Of a stretch of DNA of 64,000 nt, positions 43,982 through 51,936 are shown piece after piece. Under the pieces are notes generated by a model that was not told the origin of the DNA, ran no database searches, and worked only from the letters and a program-made list of their open reading frames with translations. The position numbers and the translations under genes were made by a program. The stretch's first letter is position 1, and each line of letters begins with the position of its first letter. The DNA is taken from positions 1,612,001-1,676,000 of the forward strand of contig NZ_CP032317.1 of NCBI RefSeq assembly GCF_003574965.1, given 5' to 3'. Source of the stretch: Hymenobacter oligotrophus. Its GTDB lineage: Bacteria; Bacteroidota; Bacteroidia; Cytophagales; Hymenobacteraceae.

Positions 43982-45001
43982 ATGGAAAAGGTAGCCGCTG
44001 GCGTACACCAGCTTCAAATTCAACGGTTTGTAAACGTGTATTTTGTCGAAGCTGGCTTGGCTGGCGAGTGGGTGCTGGTTGATACCGGACTGCCCGGCTC
44101 GGCCAAGGCCATTATTGCGGCGGCCCATAAGCTGTTTTACCCCGGCACCCACCCGCAGGCCATATTGCTCACCCACGGGCACATGGACCACGCCGGCTCG
44201 GCCCGCGAGCTGGCTGAGTACTGGAAAGTGCCGGTGCTGGCGCACCCGCTCGAGCTGCCTTTTTTGCAGGGTAGGGCTGTGTACCCGCCCGCCGACCCCA
44301 CCGTGGACAAAGGCGGCTCGTTGGCGTTTGTGTCGCGGTTTTTCCCGCCCCAATCGTTTCAGCTGACCGACGTGGTGCAGGCCTTGCCGATGCAGGACAA
44401 CAGCGTACCGTACCTGAACGAGTGGCGCTGGCTGCACGTGCCGGGCCACGCGCCGGGGCAGGTGGCCTTGTTCCGCGAGTCGGACCGCACGCTGCTAGGT
44501 GCCGATGCCTTTGCCACGGCCAACCACGAGTCGGTGCCGGCGCTGCTGATGCAGGTGCCGAAAATCAGCGCAGCCGGCGCTCCTTTCAACTACAACTGGC
44601 TGCAAGTGCACCAATCGGTGCAGCTGCTGGCCTCGCTGCAACCCCAGGCCGTGGGCTGCGGACACGGCCCCGTTATCAAAGGCCCCGAGGCCGCCGCGGG
44701 TTTGCTGGCGCTGGCCAACAACTTCCCGATGCCCCGGCACGGCCGCTACGTGGCGCAACCCGCCGTGCTCGACGCCGACGGTGTACAGTACCTGCCGCCC
44801 GCCCCGGCCGATAACCTTCCGCAGAAAGCCGCTTTGGTGGGCGCGGGTGCCGCTGTGGCCCTGGGTGCGTTGGCCTTGCTCGGCCGGCGGCGCAAAAGCA
44901 AGAACCGCAAACGGCGCGGCGGCAAACGCCCCATTGGGCTTACCACCTTGCCGCCCGAACTCGACTCGAGCTCGTACGGCTACAAAGAGTACCGCTTGTA
45001 G
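43982..45001 (+). CDS. Metallo-beta-lactamase-fold hydrolase with C-terminal membrane segment
   Basis: 339 residues. The MBL core (about 1-255) has HGHMDH at 65-70 and other metal-ligand positions (HVPGHAPGQ and GADAF), so a two-metal hydrolase is likely. From about 280 a hydrophobic stretch (AALVGAGAAVALGALALLG) is followed by a strongly basic tail, giving a predicted C-terminal anchor in the inner membrane with the enzyme in the cytosol or periplasm depending on orientation. The C-terminal anchor is unusual for the family. Substrate unknown. Confidence 0.85.
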   Translation: MEKVAAGVHQLQIQRFVNVYFVEAGLAGEWVLVDTGLPGSAKAIIAAAHKLFYPGTHPQAILLTHGHMDHAGSARELAEYWKVPVLAHPLELPFLQGRAVYPPADPTVDKGGSLAFVSRFFPPQSFQLTDVVQALPMQDNSVPYLNEWRWLHVPGHAPGQVALFRESDRTLLGADAFATANHESVPALLMQVPKISAAGAPFNYNWLQVHQSVQLLASLQPQAVGCGHGPVIKGPEAAAGLLALANNFPMPRHGRYVAQPAVLDADGVQYLPPAPADNLPQKAALVGAGAAVALGALALLGRRRKSKNRKRRGGKRPIGLTTLPPELDSSSYGYKEYRL

Positions 45002-45015
45002 CTGCCCTAGGTACC

Positions 45016-45065
45016 AAACAGCACAAGGCCCTGGCTGCCGTAGCAGCCAGGGCCTTGTGCTGTTT
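45016..45065. terminator. 23-bp perfect hairpin terminator
   Basis: Bases 45016-45038 pair exactly with 45043-45065 around a 4-base loop, with AAA/TTT ends. Unusually long for a terminator; it separates convergent genes. Confidence 0.85.
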
Positions 45066-45167
45066 ATGGGAGCGAAAAAAGAGCCTAAAGCAACAATCGG
45101 CGGGCTCCAACGAACGACGGGGCTCCACAACCTGCGCCGCCGATTGTTGCCTGATAAGGAGCCTTGG

Positions 45168-46001
45168 TTATTTGCCGGCGCGGCTCACCGTTACGCCGCC
45201 GTTGGTCGTCACGGCCTTTACGGGTGCGCCGCCTTTGCCTAGGGCCACCGAAACCTCGCGGCCAATGGTGCCCTGCACTTTGGTAGGGAAATCGGTGCTG
45301 ATGGGGCCGCGCTGGGTGCTGGTAAACAGCTGCGCCGAGTAGTCGGCCGGTACTTTCCAGGTGATGCCGCCGTTAGTGGTGGCCACGTCGAGGCCGGCGC
45401 CGTCCCACTTATTGCCCGTCAGGTTGATGCTCAAGCCGCCGTTTTGGGTGCGGCCTTTCAGGTCGCCGCCGCTGCCGGTAATGCTTACGCCGCCGTTGTG
45501 GGCCTCAAACGCTACGGGGCCCTGTACGTCTTGCAGGCTGATGCCGCCGTTGTGGGTGGTGAGGGCCAGCGCCTGCTTGCGGGGCACAAAAATTTCGTAG
45601 CTCACGGCGTAGCCGCCGTTGCTCATGGCGTACCCCGTGTTGTTGCCGCTGCCATCGGGGCCGGCGCCGCGCAGGGTGTTGTTCTCGGTGCTGATTTTTA
45701 CCTGCTGCGCGGTGGCTTTGGCGGTGGCTTCGTCGCGGCCCCAGGCTTGCACTTTGGCCCGCACCCGAATTTCGCTGCCGTCGTACCCCTTTACCGAAAT
45801 GCCGCCGTTGCGCAGGCCATCAACCGTCAGCTTATCGCCTTTGGTGGCAGGCAAGGTAAAATCGCGCGTTTCGCAGTAGCGCTTTTGCTCCGAGTTGCCC
45901 CACTTGCCCTCCTCGCAAGTAGAGGTGAAAGCCGGCGCCGTTTGGGCATTGGCAACCAAAGCAGCGGAGCTGAGCAGCAGGGCAGCAAATACATTTTTCA
46001 T
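45168..46001 (-). CDS. Secreted DUF4097-like beta-helix protein
   Basis: 277 residues with a signal peptide (about 1-19). The mature chain contains repeated NGGI or NGGV turns about 17-25 residues apart (for example RNGGISVKGYDG, NGGISLQDVQG, NGGVSITGSGG, NGGLSINLTG and NGGITWKVP), the pattern of DUF4097/DUF2807-type right-handed beta-helices on bacterial surfaces. Probably an adhesin-like or periplasmic protein. A GATATTTG near-consensus box lies upstream on the minus strand. Monocistronic. Confidence 0.85.
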   Translation of the reverse strand: MKNVFAALLLSSAALVANAQTAPAFTSTCEEGKWGNSEQKRYCETRDFTLPATKGDKLTVDGLRNGGISVKGYDGSEIRVRAKVQAWGRDEATAKATAQQVKISTENNTLRGAGPDGSGNNTGYAMSNGGYAVSYEIFVPRKQALALTTHNGGISLQDVQGPVAFEAHNGGVSITGSGGDLKGRTQNGGLSINLTGNKWDGAGLDVATTNGGITWKVPADYSAQLFTSTQRGPISTDFPTKVQGTIGREVSVALGKGGAPVKAVTTNGGVTVSRAGK

Positions 46002-46102
46002 AGCTTCGGAAAGGCAATTTTTTTGGAAGATTTAGCTCACTGACAAAAGCCAAATATCAAAGGCTGCATATACAACGAAATTTTTCGTACTTCTTACACC
46101 TC

Positions 46103-46870
46103 CTACCCTAGCAACGGCCGCAAAGCATCGGCATACGAGCGGCTTACGCGCACTACTTTTCCGCCTTCGAGCGTGGCGTAGTAGCCCCCGCTGCCGTCGC
46201 GCTCGAGCTCTAACACGGCGTTGAGCGCCACCAGCACCGAGCGATGAATGCGCAGAAACCGTTGCGGATCGAGGCGGGCTTTCAGGGCCGTGATGCCGAG
46301 GTTGCTGAGGTGCTGCCCGGTGGTGGTATGCAGGGTGGCGTAGTCGCCGGCCGCCTCCACCCACCGAATGGTTTCGATGGGCACGGCCACTAGCCGGGCT
46401 CCTTGGGGCACAAACAACCTAGGCGGAAAAGCAGCCGGGGCTGCGGGCGTTGGGGGTGTGGTACGGGCATCTTCGAGGCGCTGCAGCAAGCGCTGCAGGT
46501 TGGCGTCGGGCGCATCGGCGGTTGTGTGCTGCAGTACGCGCTCCACGGCCCGCCGAAACCGGGCGCGGTCGTAGGGCTTCAGCAGATAATCAATGGCGCC
46601 GGCTTCGAAGGCGCTGAGGGCATACTGATCGTAGGCCGTAGAAAAAACCACCCGCGGCACCTGCTCCAGCCGAGCCAACACCTCAAAGCCGTTGAGGCCC
46701 GGCATCTGGATGTCCAGAAACACCAGCTCGGGCTGTAGCCGGGCAATGCTTTCGGCGGCGGCAAGCCCATCGGCGCACTCGCCCACAATGCGTACCTGCG
46801 GAAAATCGGCCAGGTACTGGCGCACAATGGTGCGGGCGGGAGCTTCGTCGTCGATGATGAGCGCAGTCAT
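46103..46870 (-). CDS. LytTR-family response regulator
   Basis: 255 residues. The receiver domain (1-110) has Asp7, Asp8 and the phosphoacceptor Asp53 (FLDIQMPG), with Thr78 and Lys98 in the usual places. The LytTR DNA-binding domain occupies about 150-250 (LFVPQGARLVAVPIETIRWVEAAGDY start). It pairs with the upstream histidine kinase, 20 bases away on the same strand. Binds direct-repeat promoter sites; targets unknown. Confidence 0.95.
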   Translation of the reverse strand: MTALIIDDEAPARTIVRQYLADFPQVRIVGECADGLAAAESIARLQPELVFLDIQMPGLNGFEVLARLEQVPRVVFSTAYDQYALSAFEAGAIDYLLKPYDRARFRRAVERVLQHTTADAPDANLQRLLQRLEDARTTPPTPAAPAAFPPRLFVPQGARLVAVPIETIRWVEAAGDYATLHTTTGQHLSNLGITALKARLDPQRFLRIHRSVLVALNAVLELERDGSGGYYATLEGGKVVRVSRSYADALRPLLG

Positions 46871-46890
46871 GCAGGCAAATAATGGAAGGG

Positions 46891-48054
46891 CTAGATCGGT
46901 AGCACAAACGACACCACCAATCCGTGCGGTTGGTTGGCCTCGATGCGCAGGCCGCTGCTACCTAGGGCGCGCAGGCGCTGGTGGGTGGTGCGTAGCCCTA
47001 CGCCTTGTGCCGAGCTCAGCAGCGTAGCGGGCGAGCAAGTGGGCGGCAGGCCCACGCCCGTATCGGCTACGGTGATTTGCAGTTGATTGCTGCCTACGCG
47101 CCGCGCGCCTAGGTGAATGGTGCCGCCTTGCACGGCCGGGGCCAAGCCGTGGCGCACGGCATTCTCCACCAAAGGCTGCACCAGCATGGGCGGCAAGGGT
47201 ACTGCCAGCAGGCTGTCATCTGCCGTAAAACTTACCTGGAGCCGACTGCCAAAACGGGCTTGCTCGAGTTCGAGGTAACTCTGCAAAAACAGCAGCTCGT
47301 CGCCTAGGGGCAGCTGCTCGTGCCGCGAGGCATCGAGGGCGAAGCGGAAGGTATGCGCTAGCCGCACAATCAGCTCGCGGGTGCTTTCCAGCTCGGGCGG
47401 CACCGAGGCGCTGATGGAGTTGAGCGTGTTGAATAAAAAGTGGGGGTTGATTTGCGCCTTAAGGGCGGCCATTTGGCTGGCATGGGCCTGCGCCTGCAAT
47501 TGCTGATTGAGCTGATTGCGGTGCTGCAGTTGCTGGATGAAGCGGTGCACGTGCAGCACCCCAAACTGCACCCCGTAGAACAGCGCCGGAATGTACACAT
47601 CCCACACGCGCCCGTTGCCGCTCATGGTGCCTTCGCCAAGCCAATTGAGCAGCCCGTAGTAACTCACAAACCACGCCCCTACCCACAGCGGCCACACGGC
47701 CGCGTGCGCCAGCAACTTTAGCGGCCACGAAGCACGCTCGAGCGGTGTGCGGAAGAACAGCCACCATACCGGGAGCGTCCAGAGGGCTTTTAGGGGGTAG
47801 TCAAACAACAGCACCCGCCGCAGGTAATCGGCAAAAGCGCCGGGCTGCACCTCCTGCACGGTGTAGGCAATGGTGCCGGCGTAAAACACCGCAAACACCG
47901 CGTAAAAGCCCGCCATGGCCAATAAGCCGCGCCACGCAAGGCGGGCGGGCTGCTCGGGAGTTAGCGGCTGCGCCCCTAGGTGCGCGGGCGCGGCAGCGGG
48001 CGGCACCCAGGCCGTAGGTGTGGGGGCAGGCGGGTCAATCAGGTCCACTTCCAT
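46891..48054 (-). CDS. LytS/YehU-type sensor histidine kinase
   Basis: 387 residues from ATG 48054. Four hydrophobic segments (about 42-63, 80-100, 115-136, 153-170) form a sensor membrane region. A coiled-coil region (about 172-200) leads to the His_kinase domain with the phosphoacceptor motif NPHFLFN (203-209; His205) and N-box NAVRHG (Asn298). A C-terminal ATPase domain with DTGVGLP completes it. It forms an operon with the LytTR regulator and probably the TlpA-like gene 32 bases upstream. Confidence 0.93.
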   Translation of the reverse strand: MEVDLIDPPAPTPTAWVPPAAAPAHLGAQPLTPEQPARLAWRGLLAMAGFYAVFAVFYAGTIAYTVQEVQPGAFADYLRRVLLFDYPLKALWTLPVWWLFFRTPLERASWPLKLLAHAAVWPLWVGAWFVSYYGLLNWLGEGTMSGNGRVWDVYIPALFYGVQFGVLHVHRFIQQLQHRNQLNQQLQAQAHASQMAALKAQINPHFLFNTLNSISASVPPELESTRELIVRLAHTFRFALDASRHEQLPLGDELLFLQSYLELEQARFGSRLQVSFTADDSLLAVPLPPMLVQPLVENAVRHGLAPAVQGGTIHLGARRVGSNQLQITVADTGVGLPPTCSPATLLSSAQGVGLRTTHQRLRALGSSGLRIEANQPHGLVVSFVLPI

Positions 48055-48086
48055 GAGGGGGCGGCAGTTGGCGGTGCAGGCGTAAG

Positions 48087-49232
48087 TTACGGAAACAGCT
48101 TGGCCAGCTTTTGCTCTAGCTGCTTGCCGCGTAAGTCTTTGGCTACCACGCGCCCTTGCGGGTCGAGCAGCACCGTGAGCGGCACAGCGCGGGCGTCGTA
48201 CACCTCGGCGCTGGGGCTGCGAAATCCTTGCAGGTCGGATACCTGAATCCAGGGCAGCTGGTCGGCGGCTATGGCCTTCAGCCATCTCTCGCGCGAGTCG
48301 TCGAGCGACACGGCGTACACCTCAAACCCTTTGGGCTTGTACTGCTGATACAGCTTCACCATGGCGGGGTTTTCCTGCCGGCAGGGCTTGCACCACGAGG
48401 CCCAAAAATCGACGAGCACGTAGCGGCCGCGCAGCGAAGACAAGGCCACGGGTTTGCCATCGGGGCCGGGCAAGCTGAGCTCGGGCGCGGGCTTGCCAAC
48501 TGCCGTGGTTTGCCGGGCCCGCTGCCTACCCAGGAGCACCAGCGTGTAGCGCGAGTTGGGCAGCGCCGCGGCAAAGTGGTTGGTAAGCGAGTCGAGCAAT
48601 GCTTCCTCGCGCGTGTACCCGCTCAGGTCGACGGTGGCGTAGGCAGCCACAAAAGAGGTTGGGTGCTGCGTAATAAGCTCCTTGGTGCCTACGATTCGCT
48701 CGCTCCAGGCATCGTTCCAGGGGCCGGAGCGCTGCTCTCCCTGCCTAATCAGCTCCTGCGTGCGTTGGCGGTGGCGCAACAAAATATCCTGGAAGCGCTG
48801 CAGCACCTGAGCCTCGGGGGTGCCGCTTTGCTGGGCGCTGGCCGCGGGCTGGGTGGCATCGGCGGTAAGTACTATGCGCGCGGTGTTGTCGAGGGCTACG
48901 GGTACGGGGTCGGCTTCGGGGCCAACCAGCAGCGTGTACACGGCAGGTTCGGCCAGTTGCCCGCGCAAGGCAAAACGGCCGGCGGCATCGGTGTTGGCCG
49001 AGTCGAGGCGCCGCCATGCGGGAGCGTCGCCATCGGCCAGCACAAGGCGCGTGCCGGCAGCGGCGTTGCTTAGCTGGCCTTTTACCTCGAACCCAGTGGG
49101 TGCCGAAACGGCGGCACTTGGTGCGGTGACGCGCTGGCAAGCGCCGCCACCCAGGCCTGTTATCAGCAGCGCAACCGGGGCAACAAGCAAGCGCCGAAAG
49201 CAGGCGGGAAAGGATACGCGGGCGAAAAGCAT
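48087..49232 (-). CDS. TlpA-like thiol:disulfide oxidoreductase lipoprotein
   Basis: 381 residues. A hydrophobic N-terminus with a possible lipobox Cys32 (GGGAC) precedes a DUF4369-like domain (about 45-130), a helical region, and a C-terminal thioredoxin-like domain. The redox motif is WCKPC, with cysteines at about 281 and 284. It probably reduces disulfides on periplasmic proteins, for example in cytochrome maturation. It is likely cotranscribed with the histidine kinase and LytTR regulator. Confidence 0.9.
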   Translation of the reverse strand: MLFARVSFPACFRRLLVAPVALLITGLGGGACQRVTAPSAAVSAPTGFEVKGQLSNAAAGTRLVLADGDAPAWRRLDSANTDAAGRFALRGQLAEPAVYTLLVGPEADPVPVALDNTARIVLTADATQPAASAQQSGTPEAQVLQRFQDILLRHRQRTQELIRQGEQRSGPWNDAWSERIVGTKELITQHPTSFVAAYATVDLSGYTREEALLDSLTNHFAAALPNSRYTLVLLGRQRARQTTAVGKPAPELSLPGPDGKPVALSSLRGRYVLVDFWASWCKPCRQENPAMVKLYQQYKPKGFEVYAVSLDDSRERWLKAIAADQLPWIQVSDLQGFRSPSAEVYDARAVPLTVLLDPQGRVVAKDLRGKQLEQKLAKLFP

Positions 49233-49373
49233 AGCCGTGGCGGGTTAGGTTCGGGGCCAACCTACCTAGGGCTTGCGGGCTTGCCCAAAGCTTATCGGTG
49301 AGTTGCAGCTACAGCCGGCCAGTGGTGTGCAGCGGCGTTCGGGAGCGTGGGCACCTAGGCACGGGGCAAAGGC

Positions 49374-50282
49374 TTACGCTTTCGAGGCTACCCCGGTGAG
49401 AAAGGCCGTAACCACTGTTGCAGCGAGGCGTGCCGTTTGAAAATCGCGGTCGAAAACAGGGTTGAACTCGACGACTTCGAACAGACGAACCTCGGCGTGG
49501 CGACCGGCCTCAAAGGCGGCTTCAACGGCTTGGCGGGGCGTGAGGCCATCGGCACTGGGCGCGCTTACGGCCGGGGCAAACGCCTGCGCTACGGCATCGG
49601 TATCGAAGCTCACGAAGGCCGTGCCGGCGGCCGCGGCGCGGCGCACGGCGCGCTCCATGTACAGGGCCATGCCGTCCTTCTGCACGTGCGCCAGGGGCAC
49701 AATAGTCGCCCGTTGCTGGTGCAGAAAATCGATATCCTCGAAGGTGTTTAGGTTGGAGTGCAGCCCGATTTCGGTAAAGCACTGGCCGGTTACAATGCCT
49801 TCGCGCAGCAGCTTGCCGAAGGGGGTGCCGCTGCCTAGGTCGGGGCGGTCTTTCACGTCGGCATGGGCATCTATGTTTACTCCACCCACGGCTTGGCTAC
49901 CAACCGCATCGTGCAAGCCGCGCACGGTGCTGTAGGTGCCGTCGTGCGAGCCGCCCAGCACTACCACACGCGGGTACTGCCGCAGCAGCGCGGCCACTTG
50001 CTCGCGGATGCGCTGGTGGTGCGCGGCGTGGTCGTAGGGATGCGGGCCTGCTACGTCGCCGGCGTCGGCAATGCGCAGGCCATCGAGGCGCACGTTGTGC
50101 TCGAGGTTGTAGGTTTTGTGGTAGCGCCGTAGTTCGCGCCGAATAGCCGCCGGGGCGCCTACCGCCCCGGCCCTTCCGCCCTCAAGCACGGTGCCGTGGT
50201 CGAGGGGCAAACCCACCAAGCACACATCGGCTTCGGGCATTTCGGCGGCGGGGCGTATCAGCTCGCGCAAAAAGGTGGGCAT
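49374..50282 (-). CDS. hutG: Formimidoylglutamase (arginase/ureohydrolase family)
   Basis: A 302-residue ureohydrolase-fold enzyme. Metal-site residues are His113 in GGSHDG, Asp138, His140 and Asp142 in NIDAHADVKD, and the Asp pair in SFDTDAV. It hydrolyses N-formimidoyl-L-glutamate to glutamate and formamide, the last hut step. It could instead be an agmatinase-type enzyme, but the order of motifs and the presence of hutI and hutU elsewhere favour hutG. Start at 50282 faces a palindromic repeat (50288-50414). Confidence 0.9.
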   Translation of the reverse strand: MPTFLRELIRPAAEMPEADVCLVGLPLDHGTVLEGGRAGAVGAPAAIRRELRRYHKTYNLEHNVRLDGLRIADAGDVAGPHPYDHAAHHQRIREQVAALLRQYPRVVVLGGSHDGTYSTVRGLHDAVGSQAVGGVNIDAHADVKDRPDLGSGTPFGKLLREGIVTGQCFTEIGLHSNLNTFEDIDFLHQQRATIVPLAHVQKDGMALYMERAVRRAAAAGTAFVSFDTDAVAQAFAPAVSAPSADGLTPRQAVEAAFEAGRHAEVRLFEVVEFNPVFDRDFQTARLAATVVTAFLTGVASKA

Positions 50283-50287
50283 GGGTT

Positions 50288-50414
50288 GTTAGCTGTTAGT
50301 TGTCAGCCCTCAGCTATTAGCTGTTGGTTGGCAGTTGTCAGGAATCATGACGCGCGGGGCCGACATGTGGCGCGTTGCATCCCGAAAGCTAACAACTGAC
50401 AACTAACAGCTAAC
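50288..50414. repeat. Inverted repeat built from a GTTAGCTGTTAGTTG-type motif
   Basis: Bases 50288-50306 (19 bp) are the exact inverse of 50396-50414, with further imperfect copies of the same heptad-like motif on both sides. The element fills the divergent region between hutG and the secreted hypothetical gene. Function unknown: it could be a mobile short repeat or a binding array. Confidence 0.7.
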
Positions 50415-50429
50415 AGCTGACCCAATGCT

Positions 50430-50437
50430 TACCTTCG
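50430..50437 (+). promoter_or_regulatory. TACCTTCG box four bases before the secreted hypothetical gene
   Basis: One mismatch from TAnnTTTG; it ends 4 bases before the ATG at 50442, again suggesting a leaderless mRNA. Confidence 0.45.
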
Positions 50438-50441
50438 TTGC

Positions 50442-50933
50442 ATGGCATTTAATTTCTTCCGAACCGCTGCTGCCCTGCTTTGCTGCCTCGCGGGCACGCC
50501 GCTGGTTGCCGCGGCGCAGCAGCCCGGCGCCAAACCCGCCACTCCGCCTACTTCGGTGGGCATGGGGCAGTTGCCCAGCTCGTTTTTTGGCACTTACACC
50601 TACCGCTCCTACACGGTGCACTCGGCGGGCGAGGAGCCGGTGCAGGCCAACGGCGTAGGCGGCACCCTCAAGCTTTTCCCCACGGGCTTGTTCGAAAAGC
50701 GCCTGCAGCTGACCGGCCCCAACGGCCCGGTTACCTTCAGCCAGCGCGGGCGGTTTACCGTGAGCGGCCCCAACATCAGCTTTGCCTACCTCGACAGCCA
50801 GCAAACGCCCAAAGCCGACAACGGCACGTTTCGGTACGACGCCAAAAAGCAAACCCTAGAGCTGACGATCAACGGTTTTCCGGCGGGCAGCAAGGCCGTG
50901 TACGTGCTGCAGGCCGCCGGCCCCCTGCGCTAG
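50442..50933 (+). CDS. Secreted hypothetical protein, 163 residues
   Basis: A signal peptide (about 1-25, VAAAQ) is followed by a beta-rich domain of about 130 residues with GTYTYRSYTVHS, FSQRGRFTVSG and FRYDAKKQTLELTING strands. It resembles small bacterial lipocalin-like or beta-sandwich domains but has no residue pattern I can name. Probably periplasmic. The promoter-like box sits directly before the ATG. Confidence 0.78.
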   Translation: MAFNFFRTAAALLCCLAGTPLVAAAQQPGAKPATPPTSVGMGQLPSSFFGTYTYRSYTVHSAGEEPVQANGVGGTLKLFPTGLFEKRLQLTGPNGPVTFSQRGRFTVSGPNISFAYLDSQQTPKADNGTFRYDAKKQTLELTINGFPAGSKAVYVLQAAGPLR

Positions 50934-51089
50934 TTGCGCGCTGCTGCCCGCACCCACGCTGCCAAGCACCTAGGGCTGGTGTTGCCCTGGGCTTGGCTTT
51001 CGGCTAACTTGCAGCCCCTTTCGCGCTGGGCACCTAGGCGCCCAGCGCCGAAGCATTAACTCTTAAGCACTTAGCACAACACTCATACT

Positions 51090-51824
51090 ATGGGACGCGC
51101 GTTTGAATTCCGCAAAGGCCGCAAAATGAAGCGCTGGGACCGGATGTCGAAAGACTTTACCCGCATCGGGCGCGAAATCGTGATTGCCGTGAAGGAAGGC
51201 GGCGCCAACCCCGATACTAACTCCCGCCTGCGCACGGCCATGCAGAACGCCAAAGGCGTGAACATGCCCAAAGACCGCGTGGAAGCCGCCATCAAGCGCG
51301 CCAGCTCGAAGGAAGAAGGCAACTACCAGGAAGTGGTGTACGAGGGCTATGCCCCGCACGGCGTGGCCATTGTGGTTGAAACCGCCACCGACAACCCCAC
51401 CCGCACCGTGGCCAACGTGCGCATGTACTTCAACCGCGGCAACGGCGCCCTGGGCACCGCCGGTTCTTCCGATTTCACCTTCACCCGCAAGGGCGTGTTT
51501 AAGCTGGCGGCCGAAGGCCTCGACCGCGACGAACTGGAACTCGAGCTGATCGACTTCGGCGCCGACGACATCTACGAAGACTCGGAGGAAGACGAGCAGG
51601 GCAACGTAAAGCACTTCATCGTGGTCGAAACCGCGTTCAGCGACTTCGGCCAGATGCAGAAAGCCCTGGAGCAAAAGGGCCTGAACGTAATCAGCGCCCA
51701 GTTGCAGCGCATCCCCAACACCACCGTGCGCCTCGAGGGCGAGCAGCTGGAAGAGGTGATGAACCTGATCGAGAAGTTTGAGGACGACGACGACGTACAG
51801 GCTGTGTACCATACGCTGGGCTAA
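51090..51824 (+). CDS. yebC: YebC/PmpR family transcriptional regulator or translation factor
   Basis: A 244-residue protein of the TACO1/YebC family. It starts MGRAFEFRKGRKMKRWDRMSKDFTR (split here), then conserved NAKGVNMPKDRVEAAIKRAS, EVVYEGYAPHGVAIVVE and the three-domain layout with acidic C-terminal half. Family members act either as DNA-binding regulators or as factors for translating proline-rich stretches; this cannot be settled from sequence. Monocistronic, terminator at 51848-51884. Confidence 0.95.
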   Translation: MGRAFEFRKGRKMKRWDRMSKDFTRIGREIVIAVKEGGANPDTNSRLRTAMQNAKGVNMPKDRVEAAIKRASSKEEGNYQEVVYEGYAPHGVAIVVETATDNPTRTVANVRMYFNRGNGALGTAGSSDFTFTRKGVFKLAAEGLDRDELELELIDFGADDIYEDSEEDEQGNVKHFIVVETAFSDFGQMQKALEQKGLNVISAQLQRIPNTTVRLEGEQLEEVMNLIEKFEDDDDVQAVYHTLG

Positions 51825-51847
51825 GCCTAGGCGTAGGTTACTAGCTT

Positions 51848-51884
51848 ACAAAGCGGGCTGCCCTAGCGGGGTGGCCCGCTTTGT
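51848..51884 (+). terminator. Terminator after yebC
   Basis: An 11-bp stem (51848-51858 with 51874-51884). Confidence 0.7.
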
Positions 51885-51936
51885 CTTTACATTGGCCCCG
51901 TTGTCCACCGCATATAGGCTTACCTGCTATTCCCTA

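Noticed and set aside
44971-45010. Possible frameshift at the end of the metallo-beta-lactamase-fold gene
   Set aside because: The basic C-terminal tail is in frame through to a stop and is followed by a proper terminator.
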